Shown here one piece after another: positions 30,217-41,340 of a DNA stretch of 64,000 nt (within the stretch, counting starts at the first letter, position 1; each line of letters begins with the position of its first letter). The translations under genes and the position numbers were made by a program. The DNA comes from Strongylocentrotus purpuratus (taxonomy: Eukaryota; Echinodermata; Echinoidea; Camarodonta; Strongylocentrotidae). The DNA is taken from positions 22,528,879 to 22,592,878 of the forward strand of contig NW_022145599.1 of assembly GCF_000002235.5 (NCBI RefSeq). Direction: 5' to 3'. Below the pieces are notes generated by a model. The model was not told the origin of the DNA. It ran no database searches and saw nothing but the letters and a program-made list of their open reading frames with translations.

Positions 30217-31589
30217 TAGAAGCGTAGCCGGGGTGGGGGGGGGGGTGCCCCGGGCGCCATTTTTTAGAGGGGCGTCAAATTAATAGTGACAAAGGAAAAA
30301 ATCACTAATAATTGGAGTTGGTTAAACCGATACAGTTTTTGTCATCAATACGAAATTCAACTTTCAAAAAGGTTTCTAAAACTGTTTCTATATCGAACAT
30401 TGATAACTTGAGTGACAAATGCGCCCCCTGGGCACCGCCAATTTTTCACCATCAGTCAATAGAGGCCTATGGAAAAAGGCTAGGCTAGACCGGCTATCGA
30501 AAAAAACATCAAAGTTGGTAGGGTATAATTCGTATCAGGACAATTACCCCCTGGAAAATCACCACCGGAAAATTACCACCGGAAACTACCCCAAGGACAA
30601 TACCACCCCCCTCCTCCCATGGACAATTACCCCACACCCCTGAATATTACTCTTAGGACAACTAGTAGCCCCTCTCCCCAAACCTGGAAAATAACCCCCT
30701 AGGACAATTTCCTCCCCCCTGTTCATTAAAGGGGAAGTCTACCCTGATAATAAGATGGTTTTAATAAAAGCAACACAAAAAATCGAGGGTAATATTGTCC
30801 TCGAGGGGGAGGGGGTGATTGTCAGAGGATGAATTTTCCTAGGGCATCTTTTCCCGGGGGGAGGGGGGCGTCATTGAGAAGTGTAATAATTTGTATACGC
30901 TTCACATTTCTGTACCTTACAACATAGAGCTCAGTGAAAACTAGCGGCAAGTCCTTTATTGGGTTCATTTACACTTAAAAAACAACTGCGGCGGCATTCC
31001 TATTTGAACAAACCTTAAAGATAAACTTGAGTACTGGTAATGCGATTGAATTGTGAAAGAAAAGGTGTGGAATGGATCAGAAAAGTTGATCATATAGTAT
31101 GTAAGTAATGGTGTGTAATGCAAGGTTCTAGAGTCATCAAAATCACCATAAATTTGGCAGAGTCTTGGTAAAGTAACAATCACTTACACAGATAGATGTA
31201 TATGGTGTCGGGGCTAGTACTACCCTGATTTCCTTATCTTTCTATGCTCATTACTCAGCCAGTATACATTTTCTTCCAAAATTGTTTAGCACATGACATT
31301 TATTTGTAATCTTGAACATTCAGTGTAAGTTTCGTTAGATTCTGTGAGAATTCATTTTCTTTTATTACCAGAACTCAAGTTTATCTTTAATACTGTACCG
31401 ATCAGCATTCAAACAATCACAATAATTCCCAGACTACAACATATATTACCCTTTCCATCATTATTTTGATATCACCAAATTTCATTTAACACGATCGCAA
31501 CTACTTTCCAAAAATCAAACTAATGCATTTTCAGTTAACCTTTTGCGTCACCTATTGAAATGCGCCAACATGATTTTTATGAAATGTAC
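30217..31589. other. Repeat-derived and unique sequence, no gene
   Basis: A G-run element fragment lies at about 30220-30270. A degenerate array of short GGACAATTACCCC/GGAAAATTACC units covers 30537-30720, with weak inverse echoes (GGGGTGATTGTCAGAGG) near 30812. The remainder to 31589 appears unique. Confidence 0.5.
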
Positions 31590-31775
31590 CAGGCACGTAC
31601 GCAGGATTTTTTCAAGGGGGGGGGGGGGGGGTTAAATTTGAAAAATTCGCACTGTAGCACAAACGTGATGCACATTTGAAGAAAAAAAAAATTCCTCCAA
31701 AACATACACATACAGAAGTTCAAGGGGGAGGTTTAACCCCCCCCCCCCCCCCCCCCCCCCCTGTGTACGCGCCTG
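31590..31775. mobile_element. hAT-type MITE, 186 bp
   Basis: The ends CAGGCACGTACGCAGG (left) and TGTGTACGCGCCTG (right) are imperfect inverted repeats, each leading inward to a G or C run. The flanking 8-mers AAATGTAC (31582-31589) and GAATGTAC (31776-31783) match at 7 of 8, as expected for hAT. There is no coding capacity. Confidence 0.78.
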
Positions 31776-32063
31776 GAATGTACAATGGGATATTGAAATT
31801 GCCCTCCAGTATATTTTTTGAATAAAGTTGAGATCGTGTTATTCATGCAACTCCTTAAATCACTTTCACAACTGGTAGACCTACAAACCTCAATCGCCGT
31901 GATCATTATATTGCCATCATCATTATCCTCCCTCTCATCATTATTATCGTCATCATCATTATCAGTGTCATCATGATCCCACAACCTCACAAAAGAAAGA
32001 CAAGGACTCCGGCCATGTTTTCCCTTCTCTATGAGGGTAATTTTCTTCCAGTCAAATCACCTT
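31776..32063. other. Unique sequence, no gene
   Basis: An ATC/ATT-rich stretch near 31910-31975 creates a spurious Asp-rich minus-strand open frame. Nothing else is recognised. Confidence 0.4.
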
Positions 32064-32172
32064 GGCCCGAATTCACAAAGGAGGTTTGTCGACAAACCTA
32101 GGTAAGTGCGTCATATGACGCGTTTCGACGCGTTTTTAGGTTTGTGGACAAACCTCCTTTGTGAATTCGGGC
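32064..32172. mobile_element. Hairpin MITE, 109 bp
   Basis: GGCCCGAATTCACAAAGGAG at the left is exactly inverted at the right (CTCCTTTGTGAATTCGGGCC). The arms continue to AGGTTTGTC.ACAAACCTA, giving a stem of about 37 bp around a loop with two ACGCGTTT copies. The near-perfect arms suggest recent origin. Confidence 0.82.
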
Positions 32173-32218
32173 CCTTATGTTTATAACCAGTTACAATAAA
32201 TGGGTTATTCAGCATGGC

Positions 32219-32345
32219 GTTCAAGTTCAAGTTTATTTTATTCAAAACCACACAAAACATGATGTAAAGAGGAAGCCAAAGGTGCACCCTGATATATCAC
32301 TTACAAAATTCTGGATCTGCGTCATTTTGGGCACGTACAAGTCAT
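32219..32345 (-). mobile_element. 5'-truncated non-LTR 3' end
   Basis: GTTCAAGTTCAAGTTTATTTTATTC, read on the minus strand, is GAATAAAATAAACTTGAACTTGAAC, a short-repeat tail of the kind that ends CR1/L2-like elements (compare AATAAAACTTGAAACTGAAC at 20921). Only a short stretch of 3' UTR is present. Confidence 0.5.
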
Positions 32346-32910
32346 AATTGCAACTAAAGGGGTTATCCCATCCCCGTTGGAAAATGCATGAAAACAAAAT
32401 CATTAAACTTAGACTGCATGGGTCTTCTGCACTCGGAGTTAGGGAGGGAATCTCGTTCCTATTTCATAAAATTACTTGATATACCACTCCTAACTCCTGA
32501 TATGATTGTTCGAGTTTCATCCTAAAAAATGATTATATCATGGCGACGTAACCCGTATAATGGGTGGACAGATTCTTCCTCCAGCAATATCAATGAAATG
32601 TGGCTCGTCAAAAACATTTATCCATTACTAAAACAAAAGGATGAACCAGTATCAGGGATTTTATATATTCTGTCAGAATCGCAGAAACAGGTCGTAAATA
32701 TTGAAATGAAGTTTTAAGACGTTTTAATTAGATTTAAACAAGACAGTGGTGAACAACAGGAAGATACATTTCGACACGTGGCAAAAATGGCGAAACGAAA
32801 TTAAATAAGAAAAAAAGATACTATAATTCCCCAACAACAAACATTCCGGATCAGTTTGTTTGCTCCCCTGCAGTGATTTCATCGAGGCATCGAGCCCCCC
32901 CCCCCCTAAC

Positions 32911-33085
32911 CATCGAGGTTGCCAACGCCCTCCCCAATGACTTTACAAATTAAAGCTACGTCATCAACTACAAGTTTGACCATGCCCTTCAGGCTTGTCC
33001 AGGTTGCAAGGCCATCTTCCGATCCATTCCAATCCGGTAATTCGTAGAGCGCCAAGCGCAGATGAGACGATTCACATGGGGAAGA
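32911..33085 (-). CDS. Candidate exon of an unrecognised protein
   Basis: Minus strand. A plausible acceptor (TTTACCCCAG) precedes base 33085 and a weaker donor (GTTAGG) follows base 32911. The 58 codons are open, non-repetitive and codon-like: SSPCESSHLRLALYEL, PDWNGSEDGLATWTSL, then KGMVKLVVDDVALICKVIGE. I recognise no family. The palindromic mobile element at 33101 starts only about 15 bp upstream of the proposed exon. It could be a host-gene exon, a transposon-gene fragment or chance. Confidence 0.3.
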
Positions 33086-33275
33086 CTGGGGTAAATAATA
33101 GGGACTTTTAGAATGAGTGGACGAGAACACGACGAACGCCAACTGACCATGCGTGTCAACGTACTCAACTGCCCATGTTGACTACAATTAGAAATCTTTT
33201 AGATTGCACTCAACGATATACATGCATGTAGGAGGTAACACTATATGAACACGACAGACAAAGAAAGAGGACAAA

Positions 33276-33748
33276 ATATACAGTTCCTCATTTTACTCTC
33301 AACAATAGGCCATTTTCGTAATGTAACCAAGTCTTTGTGAAATGCCTAAATACAAATTATTTAATTCACCTGATAGGAATAATAGTATTTCAATAGTCAG
33401 AATGCAACTGAATATATTAAGTGTTGCTAGGTAGGTCAAGCCATAATGTTTGTCCAACCTAGCTGGCAACAACTATAATGTATGCAGTTAGGATTCTGTC
33501 TATTGAAATTCTATTATTCCTATCAGGTGAATGAAATAGTTTGTATTGAGGCACTTCACAAAGACCTGTGCATTAAATTTGGTTACATTACGAAAATGGC
33601 CTATTGCTACGTGGTAGAACATCCCTTCACTGCTATTATGTAAAAATGTGTAGAACAGGTGAACATGCATGTGACACCTGTTCAACACATTTTTACATAA
33701 TAGCAGGGAAGGGATGTTCCTTTGTCTACCTGAGGAACTGTGTATTTT
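33276..33748. repeat. Nested inverted-repeat insert
   Basis: AAAATATACAGTTCCTCA (left) and TGAGGAACTGTGTATTTT (right) are outer inverted ends. Inside, about 33303-33400 (AATAGGCCATTTTCGTAATG.., ATTCACCTGATAGGAATAAT) is inverted at about 33498-33604 with a few differences. The structure is therefore a palindrome inside the mariner-like element. Confidence 0.72.
33617..33719. repeat. 103-nt near-perfect hairpin
   Basis: The left arm GAACATCCCTTCACTGCTAT.. (from 33617) pairs with ..ATAGCAGGGAAGGGATGTTC (to 33719) over about 45 positions with few mismatches, centred on ACATGCATGT. The dimensions resemble MITE-derived microRNA precursors; expression is unknown. Confidence 0.75.
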
Positions 33749-33910
33749 ATGCGCACGCGGCATATACTAGTACCGTACTAGATTTAGGAAAATCACGGTT
33801 GACGCATTCTCGATCGCCGACTGAGACGACGTGACGCATGCGCAGTGCCTTAAAATGACGTCACACGTTGCAGTCAAGATTGTCAACGTGCAATTCTAAA
33901 AGTCCCTAAT

Positions 33911-33960
33911 AACTCCGGGAAGCTCCGACGCCGATGCGGCTGATGGGGCTTCCCGGAGTT
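33911..33960. repeat. Short perfect hairpin beside the TIR element
   Basis: AACTCCGGGAAGC (33911-33923) pairs perfectly with GCTTCCCGGAGTT (33948-33960). It lies 3 bp outside the right TA of the mariner-like element. Confidence 0.75.
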
Positions 33961-34291
33961 AGGGTAAATAGTGGTGGCTAATTTTGTTTTTATTGTTTCA
34001 CATTTCACAAAATAATAGTATTACATATTATTAAAGTCAGGAAGATAAAGCATAATAACAAAAAACAACTAGACTTTAATTCGTCACTTTTACGAATTAG
34101 GTGATACGTATGCTAATGATTTACATAATGAAGAATGCATTTTTACGATTTCATATTGTTATATAAAATGCTTCTCCCATTATGTTCTATCTATATGTCA
34201 AGTTTCTACTGTTTTGCCTTGATCATTATGGATGTATGTAAGATATATTGAGACAATTTGACCATTGACCCTAATTAACATAATGAGGCCT

Positions 34292-37200
34292 ACACATACA
34301 CATTACATATTCCGTGGTAAGAATGAAGTAAGCGAGGGAAAATGAAGGCAATGACAAACGAGAGCGAGAGAGAGAGAGAGACAGAATATGGCCGGGTTCA
34401 AATTAAGTTTTCTTTAAATCATTAGACCCAGTACTGAGGATCTTTTTATCTGCCATGTTTTTGTTATTCGATGGCTTTTGAAGCTACATAGAAATGCCGT
34501 CTTTTGTCACCAAATATTGTTCAAATAGCATTGTAGAGACGCTGAACAACTACTAACGCAAAGTCGTTAGCCATGAGAATGTCAATTTCTATCTCGTTCT
34601 GCTAAATAATCCGAACAATAGAATCAACTGTTAAATGAATTTATCATGAGTTTTGAAATTTCAATTTGTTACTGCACGCCATAATAGTATTAAAGAGCAG
34701 CAATGGCGAACGATTGTCGCTAAAATTCAGAAATTGTTGCTTAGATTGATTAAATTACCATGAGACATCAAGCTACATAAAACTATGATCGACAAACATG
34801 ATATTGTTTTGAAACCAGTCTGAAAACATTGGAGGTAGAATGAACAAGAGATAATGTGGTCATGTAAACAAGTGCATTATGTCCATGTTATTCCCCTAGT
34901 TCCAAATCATGATTGTGTTCTCTATTTATTTCTCCTATATAATTTATTTCAATTTAAAATAGAAATTCTGATGTTCCTTCTTTTGGCTTGATAATATTGC
35001 AGCAACGAATTGACAGTTTTGGTAGACATATTGGATGTATCGTAGCAATAAATTCTTGGCACATGACGTATTGTGTATACGATAATAATGATGAGAAGAA
35101 GAAGCATACAAATAACTATAAGAATAATAACAATAACACATAATTACTATAGTAATGATTATAATTACGATATTTACTATAATAATTAATAGAACAATGA
35201 TAATAATAATGATTATTATGATACTGCTGCTATTACTACTACAACTACAACTACTATAAAGAGGTAAATGAAGAAGAAGAAGGGGTAGGAGAAGAATCAT
35301 TTCAGCGATATTAGTGAGTATATTCTCAATGATTGAGGCATACACATACATATTACATATTCCGTGGTAAGAATGAAGTAAGCGAGGGAAAATGAAGGCA
35401 ATGACAAACGAGAGCGAGAGAGAGAGAAAGACAAAATATGGCCGGCTTCAAATTAAGTTTTCTTTAAATTATTAGACCCAGTACTGAGGATCTTTTTATC
35501 TGCCATGTTTTTGTTATTCGATGGCTTTTGAAGCTACATAGAAATGCCGTCTTTTGTCACCAAATATTGTTCAAATAGCATTGTAGAGACGATGAACAAC
35601 TACTAACGCAAAGTCGTTAGCCATGAGAATGTCAATTTCTATCTCGTTCTGCTAAATAATCCGAACAATAGAATCAACTGTTAAATGAATTTATCATGAG
35701 TTCTGAAATTTCAATTTGTTACTGCACGCCATAATACTATTAAGGAGCAGCAATGACGAACGATTGTCGCTAAAATTCAGAAATTGTTGCTTAGATTGAT
35801 TAAATTACCGTGAGACATGAAGCTACATAGAACTATGATCGACAAACATGATATTGTTTTGTAACCAGTCTGAAAGCATTGGAGGTAGAATGAACAAGAG
35901 ATAATGTGGTCATGTAAACAAGTGCATTATGTCCATGTTATTCCCCTAGTTCCAAATCATGATTGTGTTCTCTATTTATTTCTCCTATATAATTTATTTC
36001 AATTTAAAATAGAAATTCTGATGTTCCTTCTTTTGGCTTGATAATATTGCAGCAACGAATTGACAGTTTTGGTAGACATATTGGATGTATCGTAGCAATA
36101 AATTCTTGGCACATGACGTATTGTGTATACGATAATAATGATGAGAAGAAGAAGCATACAAATAACTATAAGAATAATAACAATAACACATAATTACTAT
36201 ACTAATGATTATAATTACGATATTTACTATAATAATTAATAGAACAATGATAATAATAATGATTATTATGATACTGCTGCTATTACTACTACAACTACAA
36301 CTACTATAAAGAGGTAAATGAAGAAGAAGAAGGGGTAGGAGAAGAATCATTTCAGCGATATTAGTGAGTATATTCTCAATGATTGAGGCATACACATACA
36401 TATTACATATTCCGTGGTAAGAATGAAGTAAGCGAGGGAAAATGAAGGCAATGACAAACGAGAGCGAGAGAGAGAGAAAGACAAAATATGGCCGGCTTCA
36501 AATTAAGTTTTCTTTAATTATTAGACCCAGTACTGAGGATCTTTTTATCTGCCATGTTTTTGTTATTCGATGGCTTTTGAAGCTACATAGAAATGCCGTC
36601 TTTTGTCACCAAATATTGTTCAAATAGCATTGTAGAGACGATGAACAACTACTAACGCAAAGTCGTTAGCCATGAGAATGTCAATTTCTATCTCGTTCTG
36701 CTAAATAATCCGAACAATAGAATCAACTGTTAAATGAATTTATCATGAGTTCTGAAATTTCAATTTGTTACTGCACGCCATAATACTATTAAGGAGCAGC
36801 AATGACGAACGATTGTCGCTAAAATTCAGAAATTGTTGCTTAGATTGATTAAATTACCGTGAGACATGAAGCTACATAGAACTATGATCGACAAACATGA
36901 TATTGTTTTGAAACCAGTCTGAAAACATTGGAGGTAGAATGAACAAGAGATAATGTGGTCATGTAAACAAGTGCATTATGTCCATGTTATTCCCCTAGTT
37001 CCAAATCATGATTGTGTTCTCTATTTATTTCTCCTATATAATTTATTTCAATTTAAAATAGAAATTCTGATGTTCCTTCTTTTGGCTTGATAATATTGCA
37101 GCAACGAATTGACAGTTTTGGTAGACATATTGGATGTATCGTAGCAATAAATTCTTGGCACATGACGTATTGTGTATACGATAATAATGATGAGAAGAAG

Positions 37201-38480
37201 AAGCATACAAATAACTATAAGAATAATAACAATAACACATAATTACTATACTAATGATTATAATTACGATATTTACTATAATAATTAATAGAACAATGAT
37301 AATAATAATGATTATTATGATACTGCTGCTATTACTACTACAACTACAACTACTATAAAGAGGTAAATGAAGAAGAAGAAGGGGTAGGAGAAGAATCATT
37401 TCAGCGATATTAGTGAGTATATTCTCAATGATTGAGGCATACACATACATATTACATATTCCGTGGTAAGAATGAAGTAAGCGAGGGGAAATGAAGGCAA
37501 TGAAGAACGAGAGCGAGGGAGAGAGACAGAATATGGCCGGCTTCAAATTAAGTTTTCTTTAAATTATTAAACCCAGTACTGAGGATCTTTTTATCTGCCA
37601 TGTTTTTGTTATTCGATGGCTTTTGAAGCTACATAGAAATGCCGTCTTTTGTCACCAAATATTGTTCAAATAGCATTGTAGAGACGATGAACAACTACTA
37701 AGGCAAAGTCGTTAGCCATGAGAATGTCAATTTCTATCTCGTTCTGCTAAATAATCCGAACAATAGAATCAACTGTTAAATGAATTTATCATGAGTTCTG
37801 AAATTTCAATTTGTTACTGCACGTCATAATAGTATTAAAGAGCAGCAATAGCGAACGATTGTCGCTAAAATTCAGAAATTGTTGCTTAGATTAATTAAAT
37901 TACCATGAGACATCAAGCTACATAAAACTATGATCGACAAACATGATATTGTTTAGAAAACAGTCTGAAAACATTGGAGGTAGAATGAACAAGAGATAAT
38001 GTGGTCATGTAAACAAGTGCATTATGTCCATGTTAATCCCCTAGTTCCAAAATCATGATTGTACTCTCTATTCATTTCTCCTATATAATTTATTTCAATT
38101 TAAAATAGAAATTCTAATGTTTCTTCTTTTGGCTTGATTATTTCAGCAACGAATTGACAGCTTTGGTAGACATCTTGGATGTATCATAGCAATAAATTGT
38201 TGGCACATGACGTATTGTGTATATGATAATTATGATCAGAAGAAGCAGCATACAAATAACTATAAGAATGATAAAAAAAAAAGCTTTATAATAATGATTA
38301 TAATTACGATATTTACTATAATTATAATAATTATAAATATAACAATGATTATTATGATACTGCTGTTATTACTACTCCAACTACTACTACTAGGAAGTAG
38401 AAGATGAAGAAGAAGGGGAAGGAGGAGAATGTTTCAGCGAAATTAGTGGTTATATTCTCTATATATGATTGAGGCATACA
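34292..38480 (+). repeat. Four tandem copies of a ~1050-bp unit
   Basis: ATTACATATTCCGTGGTAAG starts at 34302, 35352, 36402 and 37451 (spacings 1050, 1050, 1049). The middle copies are almost identical and the outer two more diverged, the pattern left by unequal crossing-over. Each unit contains a GAGA patch, TTTTTATCTGCCATGTTTTT, and an ATA/ATG microsatellite that generates the repeated 135-codon minus-strand frame. I see no gene in the unit. Confidence 0.95.
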
Positions 38481-39155
38481 CTCAAATTTAAATCATAATC
38501 AAACAGGCATCTGAAGTTTTCAGATGCTTATTATTTGCTTCATGTTGTTGGCAATCGCCCCCGGCTGGATCACACCCTGCTTCCCTGCATCAACGAACAA
38601 ACTTTGAGAAAAGATTTTTGTCTCCTTTTAATTCAAAGTCGTTTTACAACTTTTGACCATCGAATAATACCCGCATTCATTCTAGTTGGAGACCAGCCTG
38701 TAGGTCCCGTGACCAATCTCTGGGAACAAAGGTTTGAAAGTGTTTTTGTGTTCCCTGATGAATACCGAACAATTTTGACTTGGGCTGCCCCCTTAAAAAT
38801 CCCGGGCATTTTCGTGAGAGGTCAACAAAAGTCACACAGGGATAAAAATTCAAATAGATTCAATCGTGTCAATATGCATATCAAATTACTCGTCTGGTCA
38901 TGAGGATTCCAAAAATGTATGGTTTGCTATACCTCCGACCATAAATGAGGGCGCTATGGTCAAAAACGTTGAAAGGTCAACACACTTTTGATTAGTGGTC
39001 AAATTTACCAACACAGTGAACCTTATTTAATCACATATCAAATTACTCGTCTGGTCATAAGGATTCCAAAAATGTATGGGTTTTATACCTCCGACCTTAA
39101 ATGAGGGCGCTATGGTCAAAAGGGTCAATGCACTTTAGAAATTCACCAACACAGT
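38481..39155. other. Unclassified sequence with one local duplication
   Basis: ATCAAATTACTCGTCTGGTC.. to ..GAGGGCGCTATGGTCAAAA occurs at about 38879-38979 and 39035-39122. The 122-codon open frame at 38535-38903 runs into the first copy and resembles no family I know. Confidence 0.5.
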
Positions 39156-39158
39156 TAA

Positions 39159-39500
39159 GGCGAGGCGTCAAAAATATCGATACCAGCCGGCTACCGCCTC
39201 ACGTATTGGCGGATCGAGGCTGCAATTTCGCCCGAAGCCTGGCTGGGGCAATTAATTTTCACTAATTAGCCCAGCCGGCTTGCGCCAGGCTGGGATCTGA
39301 GTTTTACCCCGGAATCTTTAATCGGCCCATCCACCCCCCGCCTGGCGGCACGTCTATAATTGGCTCAGCCGGCCTCCGCCAAAAATAGGTTGTTAAAGTT
39401 GCAACTTTAAAGTTTCCAGTTGGCGGCCGCCGTACGGAGATGCTTAAAGTTTTAGTGGCGGCAGCCAGGCGGAGATGCTTGTAATCCAGAATCTGCACGG
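39159..39500. repeat. Left GC-rich subterminal repeat region
   Basis: Repeats of ACCAGCCGGCTACCGCC, CCCAGCCGGCTTGCGCCAGG, CTCAGCCGGCCTCCGCC and GGCGGCAGCCAGGCGG. The right-end counterpart is at 51310-51648 (GCGGCAGCCAGGCTGACC, CTACCGCCAGGCGGTAGCCG). Confidence 0.65.
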
Positions 39501-40055
39501 TTCTTTATAATTTCCCCACACTTGATCCAAGCCGTCGAAGATGGCGTTATCAACAGACTCATAATTATGCTCACCAGCCCAGCCTGAGTTTCGCGGGGCG
39601 TCTTAATTTAATGATCACGCCATCATCGGCTGGTAGCAAGTAAGTAGGGAGAGGTTGTGTTGGTGCGGTGGAGATTAAAATTAAATAGGCCAGATTCTGG
39701 ACGAAGATTCTTGAAGTTGTAACTTGTTGAAACGTGTAACTGAGCTTTCCCTAAAAAATGGCGCTCATTTTCCGATTGTGACGTCATTTCAAGCTATGTT
39801 TACATTTCTATACACGCCGGCCTTTGCGTACAAAAAGGGATGGACGTGAAGCAACGAGGGGAGGGATACCGTGATAGACCTTGACAAAAACTTAGCAACA
39901 CCCAACAAATCTTGAATGTTTCAGGCAAACGTGGCTGCCGTGATGCCGGGAAAATAGTTTAGACGTAGCTTTGAGGGCGATTGTTATCGCGCCTGTTCAC
40001 AGCGAAACGCACCTGTTTTTAAATTGCTTGGATTAGCAAGTGTGCGCTTGTAAAA

Positions 40056-40086
40056 ATGGCGGCAAAGCCTGAATCCGATGACCGGG
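40056..40086 (+). CDS. Possible short first coding exon
   Basis: AAAATGGCGGCAAAGCCTGA opens ten codons (MAAKPESDDR) followed by G|GTAATA, a usable donor, in a locally GC-richer stretch about 0.9 kb inside the Harbinger-like left end. It could start a transposon gene, but no further exon was found. Speculative. Confidence 0.18.
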
Positions 40087-40247
40087 GTAATAATATATAT
40101 ATATAATTGTGAAGCGCTATTATAATAATATAAGAACTAGCTATTATCATAATTATTATTTACAATTTAAGTGGATAATTTCAAATATTTCATGTCATTT
40201 TATGTCTTTATATCCACTATCTTACACCATTTAAACTTGGTGTCCAC

Positions 40248-40600
40248 TCAGGGGCGTCTCCAAAGGGAGGGGTGGGGGTGCGACACCCCCCCCCCCCCCC
40301 ACCTGTCAGGATATTGTCGGTAAATTGGCTGTCGTCGGGGAAAAAAGAGAAAAGGGGGAGGGGGAAAAAAGAGAGGGAAAGGTAAAGAAAAGAAAAAAGA
40401 AAAAGAAAAGAAAAAAGAAAAAGAAAAGAAAAAAAGGACAAGAAAGGCAAGAGAAGAATGAAAGAGAAAAAAAAGAAAAAGAAAGAAAAAAGAAGAAAAA
40501 AGAGAAAAGGGAAACAAAAGAAACGGGGGAGGAAAGAGAGGAGAGAGAGGGGGGAGGTAAGGGTCTGAGAGAGGAGGAGTGGGAGTTAAAGAGAGAAGGG
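40248..40600 (+). repeat. hAT-like terminus and purine-rich tract
   Basis: CAGGGGCGTCTCCAAAGGGA at about 40250 is followed by a C run and a 240-bp GAAAAAG/GGAAAGAG purine tract related to the AG-rich repeats at 25.9 kb. The overlapping open frames on both strands are compositional artefacts. Confidence 0.6.
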
Positions 40601-40823
40601 GGTTGTTGGGTGGAGTCGTCTCGTCGAGGGAGCAAGAAAGACACGGGTAAAATATATTGCTGTGTCGGTATTCTTGCTCGATCCTCGTGTACTATAACAA
40701 TGCAGAAGTTTGAAGTCGGTGAGATGTATATTGTCGGTCGGCCGACAAGTTTTTTTTCCCTAGGAACTGTGACTTTTTATCCGCTGGCCTTCCTTTAGTT
40801 TAGTTTTTTGGTTAGTGATCGCG

Positions 40824-41040
40824 AGGAGGCGCGATAGCTCAGTCGATGGTCTCGTTATCCGGTGACCCGGGTTCGAAACCAATTCGATGCGCTAGTGCCC
40901 TTTGGTAAGGCATTAATCCTCATTACCAGGTCCCTCGGAGAGGACCTAAAGCCGTCGGTCTTCTGGTTGCTTACTTACAAGCATTTATTGCTTTCTTAGC
41001 TGTCAGGTAAAATAACCACCACTATCATTTATCATAACCC
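40824..41040 (+). mobile_element. tRNA-derived SINE, second family
   Basis: The head is GGCGCGATAGCTCAGTCGAT (A box) and CCCGGGTTCGAAACC (B box) without a closed tRNA fold. The body reads TGCCCTTTGGTAAGGCATTA, CCTCGGAGAGGACCTAAAGC and GGTTGCTTACTTACAAGCAT, and ends near AGGTAAAATAACCACC. It is different from the 26.5-kb SINE. Confidence 0.78.
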
Positions 41041-41109
41041 CCTCCAATGAGCGAAAATAACGGTCTGCGCGATTTTCAAATTTCCGGTGGCAAAAATAAA
41101 ACAAAAATT

Positions 41110-41340
41110 ATACTACCACTACTACTACTAATAATAATATTACTGCTGCTGCTGTTGCTACTACTACTAATAATAATAATAAACTTAATTTATATAGCGC
41201 TAAATACAAATGTCTCTAAGCGCTTTACAAATATATTACAAATATACTACTAGTCTACCACTGCTGCTATAAGGCCTATTACTACTACTTTACTGTTACT
41301 ACTACTTCTACTACTGCTGCTGTTGTTACTACTACTACTA
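41110..41340 (+). repeat. ACT/AAT trinucleotide repeats and a dispersed-repeat fragment
   Basis: (CTA)n/(AAT)n microsatellites flank TTTATATAGCGCTAAATACA and TCTCTAAGCGCTTTACAAAT, a phrase common at the ends of dispersed animal repeats. No gene. Confidence 0.55.

Larger units (their letters stand above)
33101..33906. mobile_element. TA-flanked TIR element (mariner-like MITE) with internal palindromes
   Basis: GGGACTTTTAGAAT at the left and ATTCTAAAAGTCCC at the right are exact inverses, each flanked by TA. A second, shorter member of the family with the same tips and TA flanks lies at 43373-43484. TA target duplications are typical of Tc1/mariner. The interior holds another long inverted repeat (33276-33748) and the 103-nt hairpin below. 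It has no transposase. Confidence 0.75.

Noticed and set aside
34944..37546. A 135-codon minus-strand frame repeated in three units, which could look like a conserved gene
   Set aside because: Identity comes from the tandem duplication itself. The core is poly-Ile/Ser encoded by an ATA/ATG microsatellite, with no coding signal.
38535..38903. 122-codon open frame as a gene
   Set aside because: No recognisable family, it runs into a local duplication, and there are no splice or start-context features to support it.
40217..40798. Open frames up to 157 codons
   Set aside because: Same cause: a GAAAAAG tract and C/G homopolymers. The Lys/Glu-rich product is compositional.
40824..40900. Functional tRNA gene
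   Set aside because: The anticodon arm and acceptor stem are not closed; it is the head of a second SINE family.
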